Positions 33,943 through 42,776 of a stretch of 64,000 bases of DNA are shown in pieces. Position 1 is the first letter of the stretch, and each line of letters starts with the position of its first letter. Under the pieces are notes generated by a model that was given only the letters and a program-made list of their open reading frames with translations, was not told where the DNA came from and did not search any database. This DNA is from Gemmatimonadota bacterium (GTDB lineage: Bacteria; Latescibacterota; UBA2968; UBA8231). The stretch lies in assembly GCA_018673255.1 (NCBI GenBank), contig JABHDC010000077.1, positions 1-64,000 on the forward strand, in the 5' to 3' direction. The position numbers were made by a program, and so were the translations under genes.

Positions 33943-35952
33943 ATGAACGCGCGGCACGCTCTTACTCTCCGGCTCCTGATTGGGGGCCTGTTGCTGACCG
34001 GTGGCGTGGTCTCTGCCTTCGTTGCCGGAGACCGTCTCGAGGCCAACGCCCGGGATACGTGGCAACTGAGGGCGGCGCAGGAGACGGAGCGGATTACGGA
34101 CATCTACCTCTTCTGGCTGACAACCTACCAAGCTCAGTTGCGAGGCGCAGCAGCGTTGTTCTATGCCAGCGCGGAAGTTGATGAGGGCGAGTTGCTGGAT
34201 GCCCTGGATGTGATCGAGGGGCTTGAGGCGGCGATCCCTCTTGAGGGGGTCGCCTTTGTCCATCCCACTGATTCAGGTTGGATGGTCGGCCTCAGCACCG
34301 ATCTGGCTGGCCCTGTCGCCTTAGGTGTACGTATAGAGATCCCCCACATGGTGGAAGCCCTGCATGGGGCATTGGATCTTCCCGATCGCGTCGTGATGGG
34401 GATGCCTTTTGACGAAGGCGGGCGACAGAAGTCGTTGCTAGCCATCGCCGCACCCAATGCTGACCAGCGCGGGGCTGTTGTCAGCGTCATTGACGTGACC
34501 GGTCTGCTTGAGGGTCTCCAGACGTTGCACGTGCCAGTCGGTATCCATCTGTCGTTGACGGCTGAGCACGATACGCCGACAGGGCGGCAAGCCGAACTGA
34601 TCTGGGCGTCGCCTGCCCGACAGCCGCCGGAGCACCGGTTCACTTATGCCACTGACAGTGGGCAGGTCCACTGGCGCTTCAGTTGGGATGTATTGCCAGA
34701 CTATCGTGGGGGACCGGACTTCGAACTGGCGCGCGTTGTCGAATTCGGCTCACTCATCGTCCTGGCACTCGTCAGCGCCCTCCTCGCGCTGCTGTTCCGG
34801 CAGAATCTGCAAGTCCAGCGCCAGGTTGAGCAACGCACCGCTCAGCTTCATGAATCGGTCCTGGAAGCGCAGGCCGCGAATCGATCCAAGAGTGTGTTTC
34901 TGGCAAATGTCTCACACGAGATTCGGACACCGCTGAATGCGATCATGGGATTCGCGGATGTTCTGGATCGTCAGTTGAAGGATCCTGGCCAGCGTCAGCA
35001 TGTCCATGTCATGCAGGAGAGTGCCCAGCACTTGCTCCAGATCATCACCGGCATTCTGGATCTCTCGCGACTTGAGGCCGGAGAACTAACGTTACAGCCA
35101 GCACCCACGGATGCACTGTCGATCTTCACGGATCTGGGCAGTGTCTACAGCCAGCGCGCCCGTGCACAGCAGACGGATCTGCAGATTCAGATTGAGCCGT
35201 CCGTCCCACCCGTCCTCATCATAGACGGCACGCGATTGCGTGAAGTCATCGCCCCACTGGTCGACAATGCCATCAAGTTCACAACTGGCGGCTATGTCCG
35301 CGTCGATGCGCGGGGTACGCCGGCAACGGGTGGCATCGATCTGACCATCTGCGTGTCTGACACCGGTGTGGGCATCCCGGCTGATCAACAGGATCGCATC
35401 TTCGAGCTCTTCCGTCAGCGCGATGGCCAAAGCATCAATGACTACGGTGGTACCGGACTCGGTCTGACGATTGCACGACAACTTGTGCAGTTGATGAGTG
35501 GCCAGATCAGCGTCGAGAGCCAGGAAGGGAAGGGTAGCACGTTCAGAATCCACCTCCCGAGTGTGGCTGTCGGTGATCATGATCTGATCGATGATCTGAG
35601 CCATCAGGCACAGATGCCCCCAACCGTCAGCGCGTCCCCCTCCTTCGTGAAGTCGCCCCGGGCCGAGTCTCCGCCTGACAAGCTGCCCGAAGGTGTGCGC
35701 TCACTCCTGGCCGCTGAAGCAGATCGCTGGCGTCACTTGATGGCGACGCAGACGATCAACGAGGTGGAAGACTTTGCCAGAGATCTGATCGACATTGGCC
35801 AGGAACACGAGGTGTTGTCGCTGCAGAAACTGGGTGAACGCCTCCAGTCTCAGGCCAGTGGGTTTGATCTGGCCGGGATGGAAGAGTCACTGGCTTCTTT
35901 CGGCGATCTGCTCGAACCACAGGCCGACATCGACGAAGAGTTGCGCCATTGA
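33943..35952 (+). CDS. Membrane histidine kinase with CHASE-like periplasmic domain, probable partner of the TorT-like protein
   Basis: 669 aa. Membrane helix at about 8-28, a periplasmic domain (about 30-260, CHASE-like by its YQAQLRGAAALFYAS opening), a second helix at about 268-287 (LIVLALVSALLALLF), coiled coil, HisKA with NVSHEIRTPLNAIMG (about 325), HATPase with LVDNAIKFT, VSDTGVGIPADQQDRIFELF and GGTGLGLTI, then an extended linker and the C-terminal helical domain TINEVEDFARDLIDIG that is also found in the giant kinase. There is no HAMP or REC domain, unlike E. coli TorS. The gap to the TorT-like gene is 38 bp. Phosphotransfer to the REC-GAF protein encoded next is likely. Confidence 0.88.
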   Translation: MNARHALTLRLLIGGLLLTGGVVSAFVAGDRLEANARDTWQLRAAQETERITDIYLFWLTTYQAQLRGAAALFYASAEVDEGELLDALDVIEGLEAAIPLEGVAFVHPTDSGWMVGLSTDLAGPVALGVRIEIPHMVEALHGALDLPDRVVMGMPFDEGGRQKSLLAIAAPNADQRGAVVSVIDVTGLLEGLQTLHVPVGIHLSLTAEHDTPTGRQAELIWASPARQPPEHRFTYATDSGQVHWRFSWDVLPDYRGGPDFELARVVEFGSLIVLALVSALLALLFRQNLQVQRQVEQRTAQLHESVLEAQAANRSKSVFLANVSHEIRTPLNAIMGFADVLDRQLKDPGQRQHVHVMQESAQHLLQIITGILDLSRLEAGELTLQPAPTDALSIFTDLGSVYSQRARAQQTDLQIQIEPSVPPVLIIDGTRLREVIAPLVDNAIKFTTGGYVRVDARGTPATGGIDLTICVSDTGVGIPADQQDRIFELFRQRDGQSINDYGGTGLGLTIARQLVQLMSGQISVESQEGKGSTFRIHLPSVAVGDHDLIDDLSHQAQMPPTVSASPSFVKSPRAESPPDKLPEGVRSLLAAEADRWRHLMATQTINEVEDFARDLIDIGQEHEVLSLQKLGERLQSQASGFDLAGMEESLASFGDLLEPQADIDEELRH

Positions 35953-35997
35953 TCGGACGTGTCGGTACGGTATCTTACATTCACTGCGTTCTATATG

Positions 35998-36019
35998 ATT
36001 GACCAACGGTTTGGTCGAT
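35998..36019 (+). other. Dyad between the membrane kinase and the REC-GAF gene
   Basis: GACCAA-CGGT-TTGGTC is a perfect 6-4-6 inverted repeat with one more pairing on each side, followed by a short T-rich run. It could be a weak terminator after the kinase gene or an operator for the next gene. Confidence 0.3.
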
Positions 36020-36059
36020 TTCTCCCACCTCGTACCAGGCGACCTTCTCAGGTGATCCC

Positions 36060-37061
36060 ATGAGTGAAGCAACCGACAAGGGTGCCCGCATCCTCATCGT
36101 CGATGATACTCTGCAGAACATTCAGGTCCTCGGTACGGTGTTGCGAGAGGAGAATTACCAGATCAATGTCGCCCAGAACGGGCTGCAGGCGCTGGATGTG
36201 GTTGCCAAGGTGCCGCCAGATCTGATTCTCCTCGATGTGATGATGCCCGAGTTGGATGGTTTCGAGACCTGCAAGCGCCTCAAGGCAGACGCCGCGACAC
36301 GAGACATTCCCGTCATCTTCCTGACGGCAAAGGTCGAAACCGAAGATATCGTTCACGGGTTTGAGCTTGGTGCTGTCGACTACGTCACCAAACCATTTAA
36401 TGCGACTGAACTGCTGGCCCGCGTCCACACGCATCTCGAACTCCTGAGTCTGCGCCGTGAGTTGGAAGTCTACAACGAGCAGCTGGAGCAGAAGGTGGAA
36501 GAGCGCACGGCCGAGGTCCGGGCGGCGCACGTCATCCTGCAGCGGCAGGTAAAGGAGTTGGAGGGGCGTGATCGGTTGTCGCATGCCCAGACGTCCGCCG
36601 ACAGCCAGGCGGCAGCGTACCAGGAGATCCTGCAGGTCGTCTCTGACGTACTGCAGTTTGAGTCGGCGTCCATCTACCGACCCGACGATGATGGACAGTC
36701 TCTGAAGATGGTTGCCGCCATCGGTTTGGCGGGTACGGGCGTGCTGCAGCAGATGGATGACCTGGAAGATCGCGAGACCACCCGTGTCGACGCCGACTCG
36801 ATCATCGCGGCTGCCTACACCGATGCCCGGCCAGGTGCTGAGGGCGGATCAGCTGCGGTGCCCATCCTATACGGCGATGATTCGATCGGGGTGATCACAG
36901 CTGAAGGGCTGGCCGTTGATGAGGCGGAGAGACAGGGCGCGCTGGAAACACTATGGAGACTCGGTCGCGAGGCGGCCCTCGTCGTCCATACTGTCGAGAT
37001 GAACACTGAACTGGAGAGTGGGGAGTTCGACGTGTCGGCCCTGCTCGACATCGAAGAATAG
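36060..37061 (+). CDS. Response regulator with receiver, coiled-coil and GAF domains
   Basis: 333 aa. REC domain at about 8-125: ILIVDDTLQNIQVL, LILLDVMMPELDGFE (phosphoacceptor), FLTAKVE, YVTKPFN. A coiled coil follows (about 130-185) and a GAF-like domain (about 190-310) with the VPILYGDDSIGVITAEG strand. There is no catalytic output, so it probably works by protein interaction. It lies between a histidine kinase and a FapA/DUF342 protein, all same strand with gaps of about 107 and 9 bp; it is a good candidate to transmit the kinase signal to the FapA protein. Confidence 0.88.
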   Translation: MSEATDKGARILIVDDTLQNIQVLGTVLREENYQINVAQNGLQALDVVAKVPPDLILLDVMMPELDGFETCKRLKADAATRDIPVIFLTAKVETEDIVHGFELGAVDYVTKPFNATELLARVHTHLELLSLRRELEVYNEQLEQKVEERTAEVRAAHVILQRQVKELEGRDRLSHAQTSADSQAAAYQEILQVVSDVLQFESASIYRPDDDGQSLKMVAAIGLAGTGVLQQMDDLEDRETTRVDADSIIAAAYTDARPGAEGGSAAVPILYGDDSIGVITAEGLAVDEAERQGALETLWRLGREAALVVHTVEMNTELESGEFDVSALLDIEE

Positions 37062-37070
37062 CCTGCGTCG

Positions 37071-39239
37071 ATGAGCGAAGACGTCGAAAAAGACACCAAT
37101 GGTGCCGCCGAGGATGATAAGTTCCCGGGGCAGATCGTTGGTACCCGTGTCACGCCGGACAAGGACGAGACCCTCGAGTGGATCCTCAAGGGGCTCGGCC
37201 GTGATGCGGATACTTGCGTCCGGCGGCAGGCGGGTCTAGAGGCAGGTGAAGATGCGGGGCAGTGGTTCTATGAGCTCTACTTCGCCGAATGCAGTCTTGC
37301 CGTGCGTGCCGACTGCCTTTCCGCCTACATGGCTCGCGTCTCGAAGCTGGCCAGCGTGCCCAAGCTGGCAGAACTGGTCGACGGTTGCGGCTTCAAAGAC
37401 GCCGAGAAGCTGACTTCTGAGCAGATCCGTATGTCACTGATGGGCGACGATCCCCACTGGGTGTTGTTGGCCAGCGGGGAGGAGGTGCGTCCTGAAGGTG
37501 GCGTCGACTACTGTTATCCCGGTGAGGATGAATCACCATTGCAGGCGGCGGCATTGTTGGGATGGTCGAAGTCCCTGCGCGTTCTGATATCCGACGAACC
37601 TTCCGTTGAGAAGCTGTCAACAGCTCGTGCCGTCGTCGCCCTGCCCGGTGACGTGATTGGCCGCGTGCGGGGGGAAGGTGAAGGGTATGATGGGCGCGAT
37701 GTTTTCGGCCGACCGTTGCCGGCCAAGGGGCTGCCCGGAAAACCCGAATTGGGAGCCAACGTCGAACAGGACGGGCAGAACCTGAAGGCGACGGAGTACG
37801 GATACATCCTGCTGGAACGGACCAAGCTCTGTGTCGTATCGCCAGTCTGTCTGTATCAGAATGCATGTGTCGGATATTGGTTCATCCTCGACCCGCGCCC
37901 TCACAAGGTGTCCGTCGAGATGATCGATCGCTGGCTGGATCGGCTCGACGTGGTCGAAGGCGCCGACAATGATGCCATCGCACACGCCGTGGAGCAGATC
38001 AATGCTGGCAATCACACGGTCGATCAACAGATCATTGCCGAGGCTGTGTCCGCTGACCATGGTCGCGATGCGACACTGGAGCTGCTTGTGGACTCGCATC
38101 GTCGATACGGTCGCCTGACACCGGAGGGTGTGATCGATCTGACCAAGGTCTCTTATGGGGCCAATGTCGAGACAGGTCAGGAGATTGCTCGACTTTTGCC
38201 ACCCACCGATGGTGCTGATGGCCGTGACTTGATGGGCAATCGCGTTCCGGCGCGGGATGGTCTCCCACTCGAAGTCAAAGCAGGCGCGAATGTGCGCTCA
38301 GAAGATGGCGCTCGTGGGGTCGTCCACTACTACGCCGAAGCCGACGGTGCCATCAAGTCGATACCCGGTGAGTTGGCTGTCGTGGACACTCTCATCATCG
38401 AAAGCGATGTCGGTTTTGATACGGGCAATCTCGAGTTCAATGGCGAAATCGTCATCAAGGGCTCCGTAGGCCAGGGATTTACCGTCAAGGCGACGGGGAA
38501 TGTCTTCGTCTTCGGCTCCGTCGATGCAGGTGTGACCTTGATGGCCGGGGGTGACATCGTGATCGGCCACGGGATCGGTGGACGTCGGACTCGGGTCGTT
38601 GCTCGTGGTGAGATCCGAGTCGGCTGGGTTGAGGAAGCCCGTGTCCGCGCCGGCGGCGACATCCTCATCGGGAGCCACGCCATCCAGGCCATCTTGCACG
38701 CCGATGGTGTGATCAGTGTTGAGGAGGGAACCGGTCCTCGGGGTGGCGCGATCAGTGGCGGGGAAGTCTGGGGGCTATCCGGTATTCAGATGCAGACGGC
38801 CGGATCCAATGCTCACAACATGACCAACCTGACAGCCGGCATGGACCCGGAAGGTGCCAAGAAACTCGATCTGCTCAATCGAAAACTCGAAGAGAGCAAC
38901 AAGCTGATTCTGCGCCATCTGTCACGATTCCAACTACAGAAACTCGACGTTGCGGCAATCCAGAAGCGTCTGGCCGCATCTACGGGGCCGCAGAAGAAGG
39001 TGCTGGCCCGTGCGGCCAAGCAGCTCGGTCAGTTGGTGCAGATTCACCAGGGGTTCCTCAATGAGCGAAAAGAGATTGACTCCAAGGTGGGGTCGGTCCT
39101 GCGCACCGCCTATATCGAGGCGGCAGACGCCATGTTCCCCGGCGTCAACATCCGTATCGGAGATAGTCAGCGGCTGGTGAAGTCGCCGATGAAGAGTGCT
39201 CGCTTTGAGATTCGGGATGAGTCGCTTGTCGTGAAATAG
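37071..39239 (+). CDS. FapA (DUF342) family polymerising beta-helix protein
   Basis: 722 aa, long for the family. The central half is the DUF342/FapA domain: PGDVIGRV, GKDVFGRPLP-like YDGRDVFGRPLPAKG, a second copy of the same loop (DGRDLMGNRVPARDG), then right-handed beta-helix repeats (IIESDVGFDTGNLEFNGEIV, IKGSVGQGFTVKATGNV, GSVDAGVTLMAGGDIVI, IRVGWVEEARVRAGGDILI). The C-terminus is a coiled coil (about 595-680) as usual. In Vibrio, FapA is a polar landmark/flagellar-assembly protein, but no flagellar gene is in this window. The N-terminal about 190 residues are not recognised. It is probably co-transcribed with the REC-GAF regulator. Confidence 0.87.
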   Translation: MSEDVEKDTNGAAEDDKFPGQIVGTRVTPDKDETLEWILKGLGRDADTCVRRQAGLEAGEDAGQWFYELYFAECSLAVRADCLSAYMARVSKLASVPKLAELVDGCGFKDAEKLTSEQIRMSLMGDDPHWVLLASGEEVRPEGGVDYCYPGEDESPLQAAALLGWSKSLRVLISDEPSVEKLSTARAVVALPGDVIGRVRGEGEGYDGRDVFGRPLPAKGLPGKPELGANVEQDGQNLKATEYGYILLERTKLCVVSPVCLYQNACVGYWFILDPRPHKVSVEMIDRWLDRLDVVEGADNDAIAHAVEQINAGNHTVDQQIIAEAVSADHGRDATLELLVDSHRRYGRLTPEGVIDLTKVSYGANVETGQEIARLLPPTDGADGRDLMGNRVPARDGLPLEVKAGANVRSEDGARGVVHYYAEADGAIKSIPGELAVVDTLIIESDVGFDTGNLEFNGEIVIKGSVGQGFTVKATGNVFVFGSVDAGVTLMAGGDIVIGHGIGGRRTRVVARGEIRVGWVEEARVRAGGDILIGSHAIQAILHADGVISVEEGTGPRGGAISGGEVWGLSGIQMQTAGSNAHNMTNLTAGMDPEGAKKLDLLNRKLEESNKLILRHLSRFQLQKLDVAAIQKRLAASTGPQKKVLARAAKQLGQLVQIHQGFLNERKEIDSKVGSVLRTAYIEAADAMFPGVNIRIGDSQRLVKSPMKSARFEIRDESLVVK

Positions 39240-39262
39240 AGAGACAGCACCTGATACGAAAA

Positions 39263-39297
39263 AAAGCCCCGGTGATCCTTCAGATCACCGGGGCTTT
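39263..39297. terminator. Strong bidirectional intrinsic terminator
   Basis: AAAGCCCCGGTGATC and GATCACCGGGGCTTT form a perfect 15-bp stem with a 5-nt loop. It has A-run before and T-rich tail after, between the convergent fapA-like gene and gltX. Confidence 0.95.
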
Positions 39298-39332
39298 CTT
39301 GTTTCTCTGAGCGGCTCAACCAGCCAATGGGA

Positions 39333-40832
39333 TCAGGCGGGTCGAGCAGACCAGTTCTTCTCCAGTGACTTGGCCTTCTTCTTGGAGATGCCGCCGAGCA
39401 CATCGACGGCCTTCTGCATCCTGGCGCGGGCGACATCCGTGCCCAGCAATGCGATCGAGTCGAACAGGGGCGGCCCGACCGGCGCACCCATCATCGCCAC
39501 ATACAGAGGCCGGGTCACGTCGCGAACCGGCCAATCCCAGTGTTCGGCCACTGCGCGTATGGCGGCCTCCACCCCTTCAGTCGACCACGGCTCGATCGCT
39601 TCCAGTGCCCAGATTGCTGTCTGCAGGACCTGGGCTACGTCGGCGGCCTCCCGGTTCTTGGGCAGCAGGCCCTCCGGATCCGGATCTATTTCGGAGGCGA
39701 AGAAGAATGCGCACCTGGGCAGGAAGTCGCCGAGAGTCTCCATCCGGGACTGCATGAGTGGCACCATGGCCGCAAAGGAATCATCGTTGAGCGCCCAGTC
39801 CTTCAGGGCAACCAGCACACCCTCGGTATCCATGTCCTCGCGCAGATAGCGGCCATTGAGCCAGCGCAACTTCTCCAGATCGAAGACCGAACCACCCAGG
39901 TTGATCTTCGTCAGATCAAAACGGCTGACGAGGGAGTCGAAGTTGAATTTCTCCTCCCCTTCGCTGCCCTCGGTCGGTGCCGGCGGATAGGCCATCAGGG
40001 CCAGGTAGTTGAGCAGCGCCACAGGGAGAAATCCAGCTCGCCGATAGTATTCGATGGATGTCGGATTGCGGCGCTTCGACATCTTGCTGCGATCCGGGTT
40101 CAGCAGCAGCGGCAAGTGAGCGTGGATCGGTGGCTGCCAGCCAAACCAGTCGTAGAGCAGCAGGTGTTTCGGCGTGGAGTTGATCCATTCTTCGCCGCGG
40201 ATGACATGGGTGATCCCCATCAGGTGGTCATCCACGACGACGGCCAGGTGATAGGTGGGGAATCCATCCGATTTCAACAAGACCTGATCGTCCAGCTGAG
40301 CCAGGTCGAATGAGATCGGATCCCGCAGGATGTCCTTGACGATGCACTGGCCCTCGGTCGGCACCTTCATCCGGATCACGACCGGCTCGCCACGTGCCAC
40401 GCGATCTCTGGCTGCACCCAAATCACCCTCACGCTCCTCGGCGTAGGGTGGCGGTTGTCCATCTCGCTGACCCTGGGCGCGCCAGGCGGCCAGCTCGTCG
40501 GCCGTGGCGAAGGAGTAATACGCATGGCCACTGTCGATCAGTTGAGCGGCGTATTTCGCGTAAATGTCGAGGCGCTCACTCTGGCGGTAGGGCCCCACAT
40601 CTCCCCCGATGTCGGGACCTTCGTCCCACTGCAGCCCCAGCCAACCCAGGGCTGAACACAGCGCCTGCTCGTGCTCAGGTCGCGAACGCCCCTGATCCGT
40701 GTCTTCGATGCGCAGCAGCAGGCGGCCGCCATGGGCGCGGGCGAATAGCAGGTTGAAGAGGGCGATGAAAGCGGTGCCCAAATGGGGGGCCCCGGTCGGG
40801 GACGGTGCCACGCGGACGCGAACATCAGACAT
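39333..40832 (-). CDS. gltX: Glutamyl-tRNA synthetase GltX
   Basis: 499 aa. Class I synthetase: HIGH-type motif APSPTGAPHLGTAF, LLLRIEDTDQGRSR, the WINSTPKHLLLYDWFGW segment, and KMSKRRNPTSIEYYRRAG as the KMSKS motif. The C-terminal anticodon-binding helical domain is complete. It charges tRNA-Glu; a separate glnS at 25065 serves glutamine. No zinc-binding Cys cluster is evident. It is a single gene with its own promoter candidate (40874-40901). Confidence 0.97.
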   Translation of the reverse strand: MSDVRVRVAPSPTGAPHLGTAFIALFNLLFARAHGGRLLLRIEDTDQGRSRPEHEQALCSALGWLGLQWDEGPDIGGDVGPYRQSERLDIYAKYAAQLIDSGHAYYSFATADELAAWRAQGQRDGQPPPYAEEREGDLGAARDRVARGEPVVIRMKVPTEGQCIVKDILRDPISFDLAQLDDQVLLKSDGFPTYHLAVVVDDHLMGITHVIRGEEWINSTPKHLLLYDWFGWQPPIHAHLPLLLNPDRSKMSKRRNPTSIEYYRRAGFLPVALLNYLALMAYPPAPTEGSEGEEKFNFDSLVSRFDLTKINLGGSVFDLEKLRWLNGRYLREDMDTEGVLVALKDWALNDDSFAAMVPLMQSRMETLGDFLPRCAFFFASEIDPDPEGLLPKNREAADVAQVLQTAIWALEAIEPWSTEGVEAAIRAVAEHWDWPVRDVTRPLYVAMMGAPVGPPLFDSIALLGTDVARARMQKAVDVLGGISKKKAKSLEKNWSARPA

Positions 40833-40873
40833 GCGGGATGAGCCCTAAGTCGTAGTGAAAAAAGAAGATACTT

Positions 40874-40901
40874 AAGATAGACTGGGCCCCGTACCGTGCA
40901 A
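40874..40901 (-). promoter_or_regulatory. Candidate sigma70 promoter of gltX
   Basis: Minus strand TTGCAC (40901-40896), 16-bp spacer, TATCTT (40879-40874), about 42 bp ahead of the gltX ATG. A second TATCTT at 40870-40865 repeats the -10-like sequence. The rest of 40833-41118 holds nothing I recognise. Confidence 0.4.
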
Positions 40902-41118
40902 TGTCCAGTGCCCGATCAACGGATCGTCGCTTTGCGGATCCGGTCTGAGCGCCTAACTTACAACTACTTATCTGAGCGCGGCCGGGACAGTGCCGCGTGC
41001 CCACGCGACACATCCCATAGCAGTCGTCCCCCACAGCGACGCCTGCTCCCTCGGACGCGGCGAGCCGATTTCGGCCCGCATCTGCCCGCGTCTGTCCGCG
41101 AAAGGCTTTCTACGACAT

Positions 41119-42381
41119 ATGAAGTTTTCGGAGCTCGAACTCCAATCTGAGATTGTTGACGCTCTGACTGAGATGAAGTACGTCGACATGACCCCGATTC
41201 AGGAGAAGGCGATTCCGCACATCCTGGACAAACGTGATCTCATCGGCCAGGCCGAGACCGGTTCAGGCAAGACGTCAGCCTGCGCCATCCCCATCGTTGA
41301 ACTCACGGAGCCGGAGAATCGGGTCATCCAGCACCTGATTCTGGTGCCGACGCGTGAATTGGCGCTGCAGTATGTGCAGGAGATCGATGACGTCGCCAAA
41401 CATACGGATGTCGTCCCCTTCGCCATCTTCGGTGGCTTCGATATCGGCATCCAGAAAGCGAAGCTCAATCACGGCGTCCACATCCTGGTGGCCACACCGG
41501 GACGCCTGATCGATCTGATCTGGAATACGAAGCTCGATCTGACCCACGTGCGCACCGTCATTCTCGATGAGGCGGATGAGATGCTGGACATGGGATTCAT
41601 CGACGATGTCGATTTCATCCTCTCCTGCATGCTGCAGGAAGTCCAGACGCTCCTGTTCTCGGCTACCATGCCGCCGGAGATCGCCAAGCTCACGAGCAAG
41701 TATCTCACCGATCCGGTGAAGATCGAGCTGAATGTCGATCAAGGTGCACCCAGTTCACTGGAGCACCACTTCCTCCACCTGCATGGCGGGGATCGCGTCG
41801 ATACGCTTCTCAACTTTCTCTCAGAGGAAGAAGAGGTCAACCAAGTCATCATCTTCTGCAATTCGCGGGACAAGGGCGGTGATCTCTACCGCAAGGTGCA
41901 TCGCAAGTTCCGCTCCTGCGAGTACATCCATGGTGGCCTCGATCAGAGCCGGCGCATGTCGATCTTCGATCGTTTCAAGGAGCGCAAGATCAAATTCATG
42001 GTGGCCACCGATGTCGCCGGTCGAGGCCTCGACTTCTCCCATGTCACACACGTAATCAACTTCGACTTTCCCTTCAATCCCGAGATCTACGCCCACCGCA
42101 CGGGCCGCACCGGGCGGATGGGTCGTAAGGGCATCGCGTTGACGATGGTGACCGATCGCGACCTGTCCGGTCTCAAGCGCCTCATCAAGGTCCGCGAAAT
42201 CGAGGCGCAGTGGCGTGGCCGCGAACCGGATCTGTCGAAGGTCCGCGCGGGCAAGCCCCGCGGTCGTCCCGGTCAGGCCAGTGGTCCCCAGGGCCGCCGT
42301 CAGAAGCATCACGGCCCGCCCCACCACCGTGAGCATCACCACAAAGAGGCTTCGAACAAGGGATCTAGTCGCGCCGGCTAG
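41119..42381 (+). CDS. DEAD-box RNA helicase
   Basis: 420 aa. Full helicase core: Q motif (YVDMTPIQEKAIP), motif I AETGSGKT, PTRELALQ, TPGRL, motif II DEADEMLDMGF, motif III FSATMP, DVAGRGLDF, and motif VI HRTGRTGRMG. The C-terminus is a His/Arg/Gly-rich basic tail (GRRQKHHGPPHHREHHHKE) of the kind that binds RNA non-specifically. It could be a RhlE/CsdA/DbpA-type helicase; the exact subtype is not clear. The ATG at 41119 begins the fold; the frame is open upstream with no homology. It is followed by a terminator-like dyad. Confidence 0.92.
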   Translation: MKFSELELQSEIVDALTEMKYVDMTPIQEKAIPHILDKRDLIGQAETGSGKTSACAIPIVELTEPENRVIQHLILVPTRELALQYVQEIDDVAKHTDVVPFAIFGGFDIGIQKAKLNHGVHILVATPGRLIDLIWNTKLDLTHVRTVILDEADEMLDMGFIDDVDFILSCMLQEVQTLLFSATMPPEIAKLTSKYLTDPVKIELNVDQGAPSSLEHHFLHLHGGDRVDTLLNFLSEEEEVNQVIIFCNSRDKGGDLYRKVHRKFRSCEYIHGGLDQSRRMSIFDRFKERKIKFMVATDVAGRGLDFSHVTHVINFDFPFNPEIYAHRTGRTGRMGRKGIALTMVTDRDLSGLKRLIKVREIEAQWRGREPDLSKVRAGKPRGRPGQASGPQGRRQKHHGPPHHREHHHKEASNKGSSRAG

Positions 42382-42776
42382 AACTCAGCAGCAAATCGTT
42401 CCGCCAACCGGCGTGGTCTACACTCGCGTCGGTTGCGGGACGTTTCTATCTTGGCATGGGGCCGTGGTCTGGCTCCGGGTGTCCTTTTGAAGAACCAGCC
42501 CATTTTCGCTCCGTTCCCCGCGGCGGCGAGGCCAGGCTGGTTTTTCACCTGAGCACCGTGACGGCCCGTTGACCGGCATGTGGACTCCCCCCGCCGATCC
42601 CGCAGCCGCCCTCTCCCCTTTAGTGACCGCTACGACTGCGTCCGCAGGGCGCATTTTTGCGCCCGGGACCTGCCATGGCGGGATCACCTACCGATGGAAT
42701 TCATCGCGTCGGTCCTCTGTCTGTGTGGCTCTGAGGATCTGATGCCGGTGCCTGCAAGGGAAGCAATGGAACGTCG
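42382..42776. other. 395-bp intergenic region before parE
   Basis: No credible gene. Two hairpins are seen: a terminator-like one at 42493-42545 and GGGCGC-ATTTTT-GCGCCC (42647-42664), whose function is unknown. The parE promoter is presumably here but no box pair stands out. Confidence 0.4.
42493..42545 (+). terminator. Terminator after the DEAD-box gene
   Basis: AACCAGCC (42493-42500) pairs with GGCTGGTT (42535-42542), and TTTTT follows the 3' arm. The 34-nt loop is GC-rich and may fold further. Confidence 0.6.
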
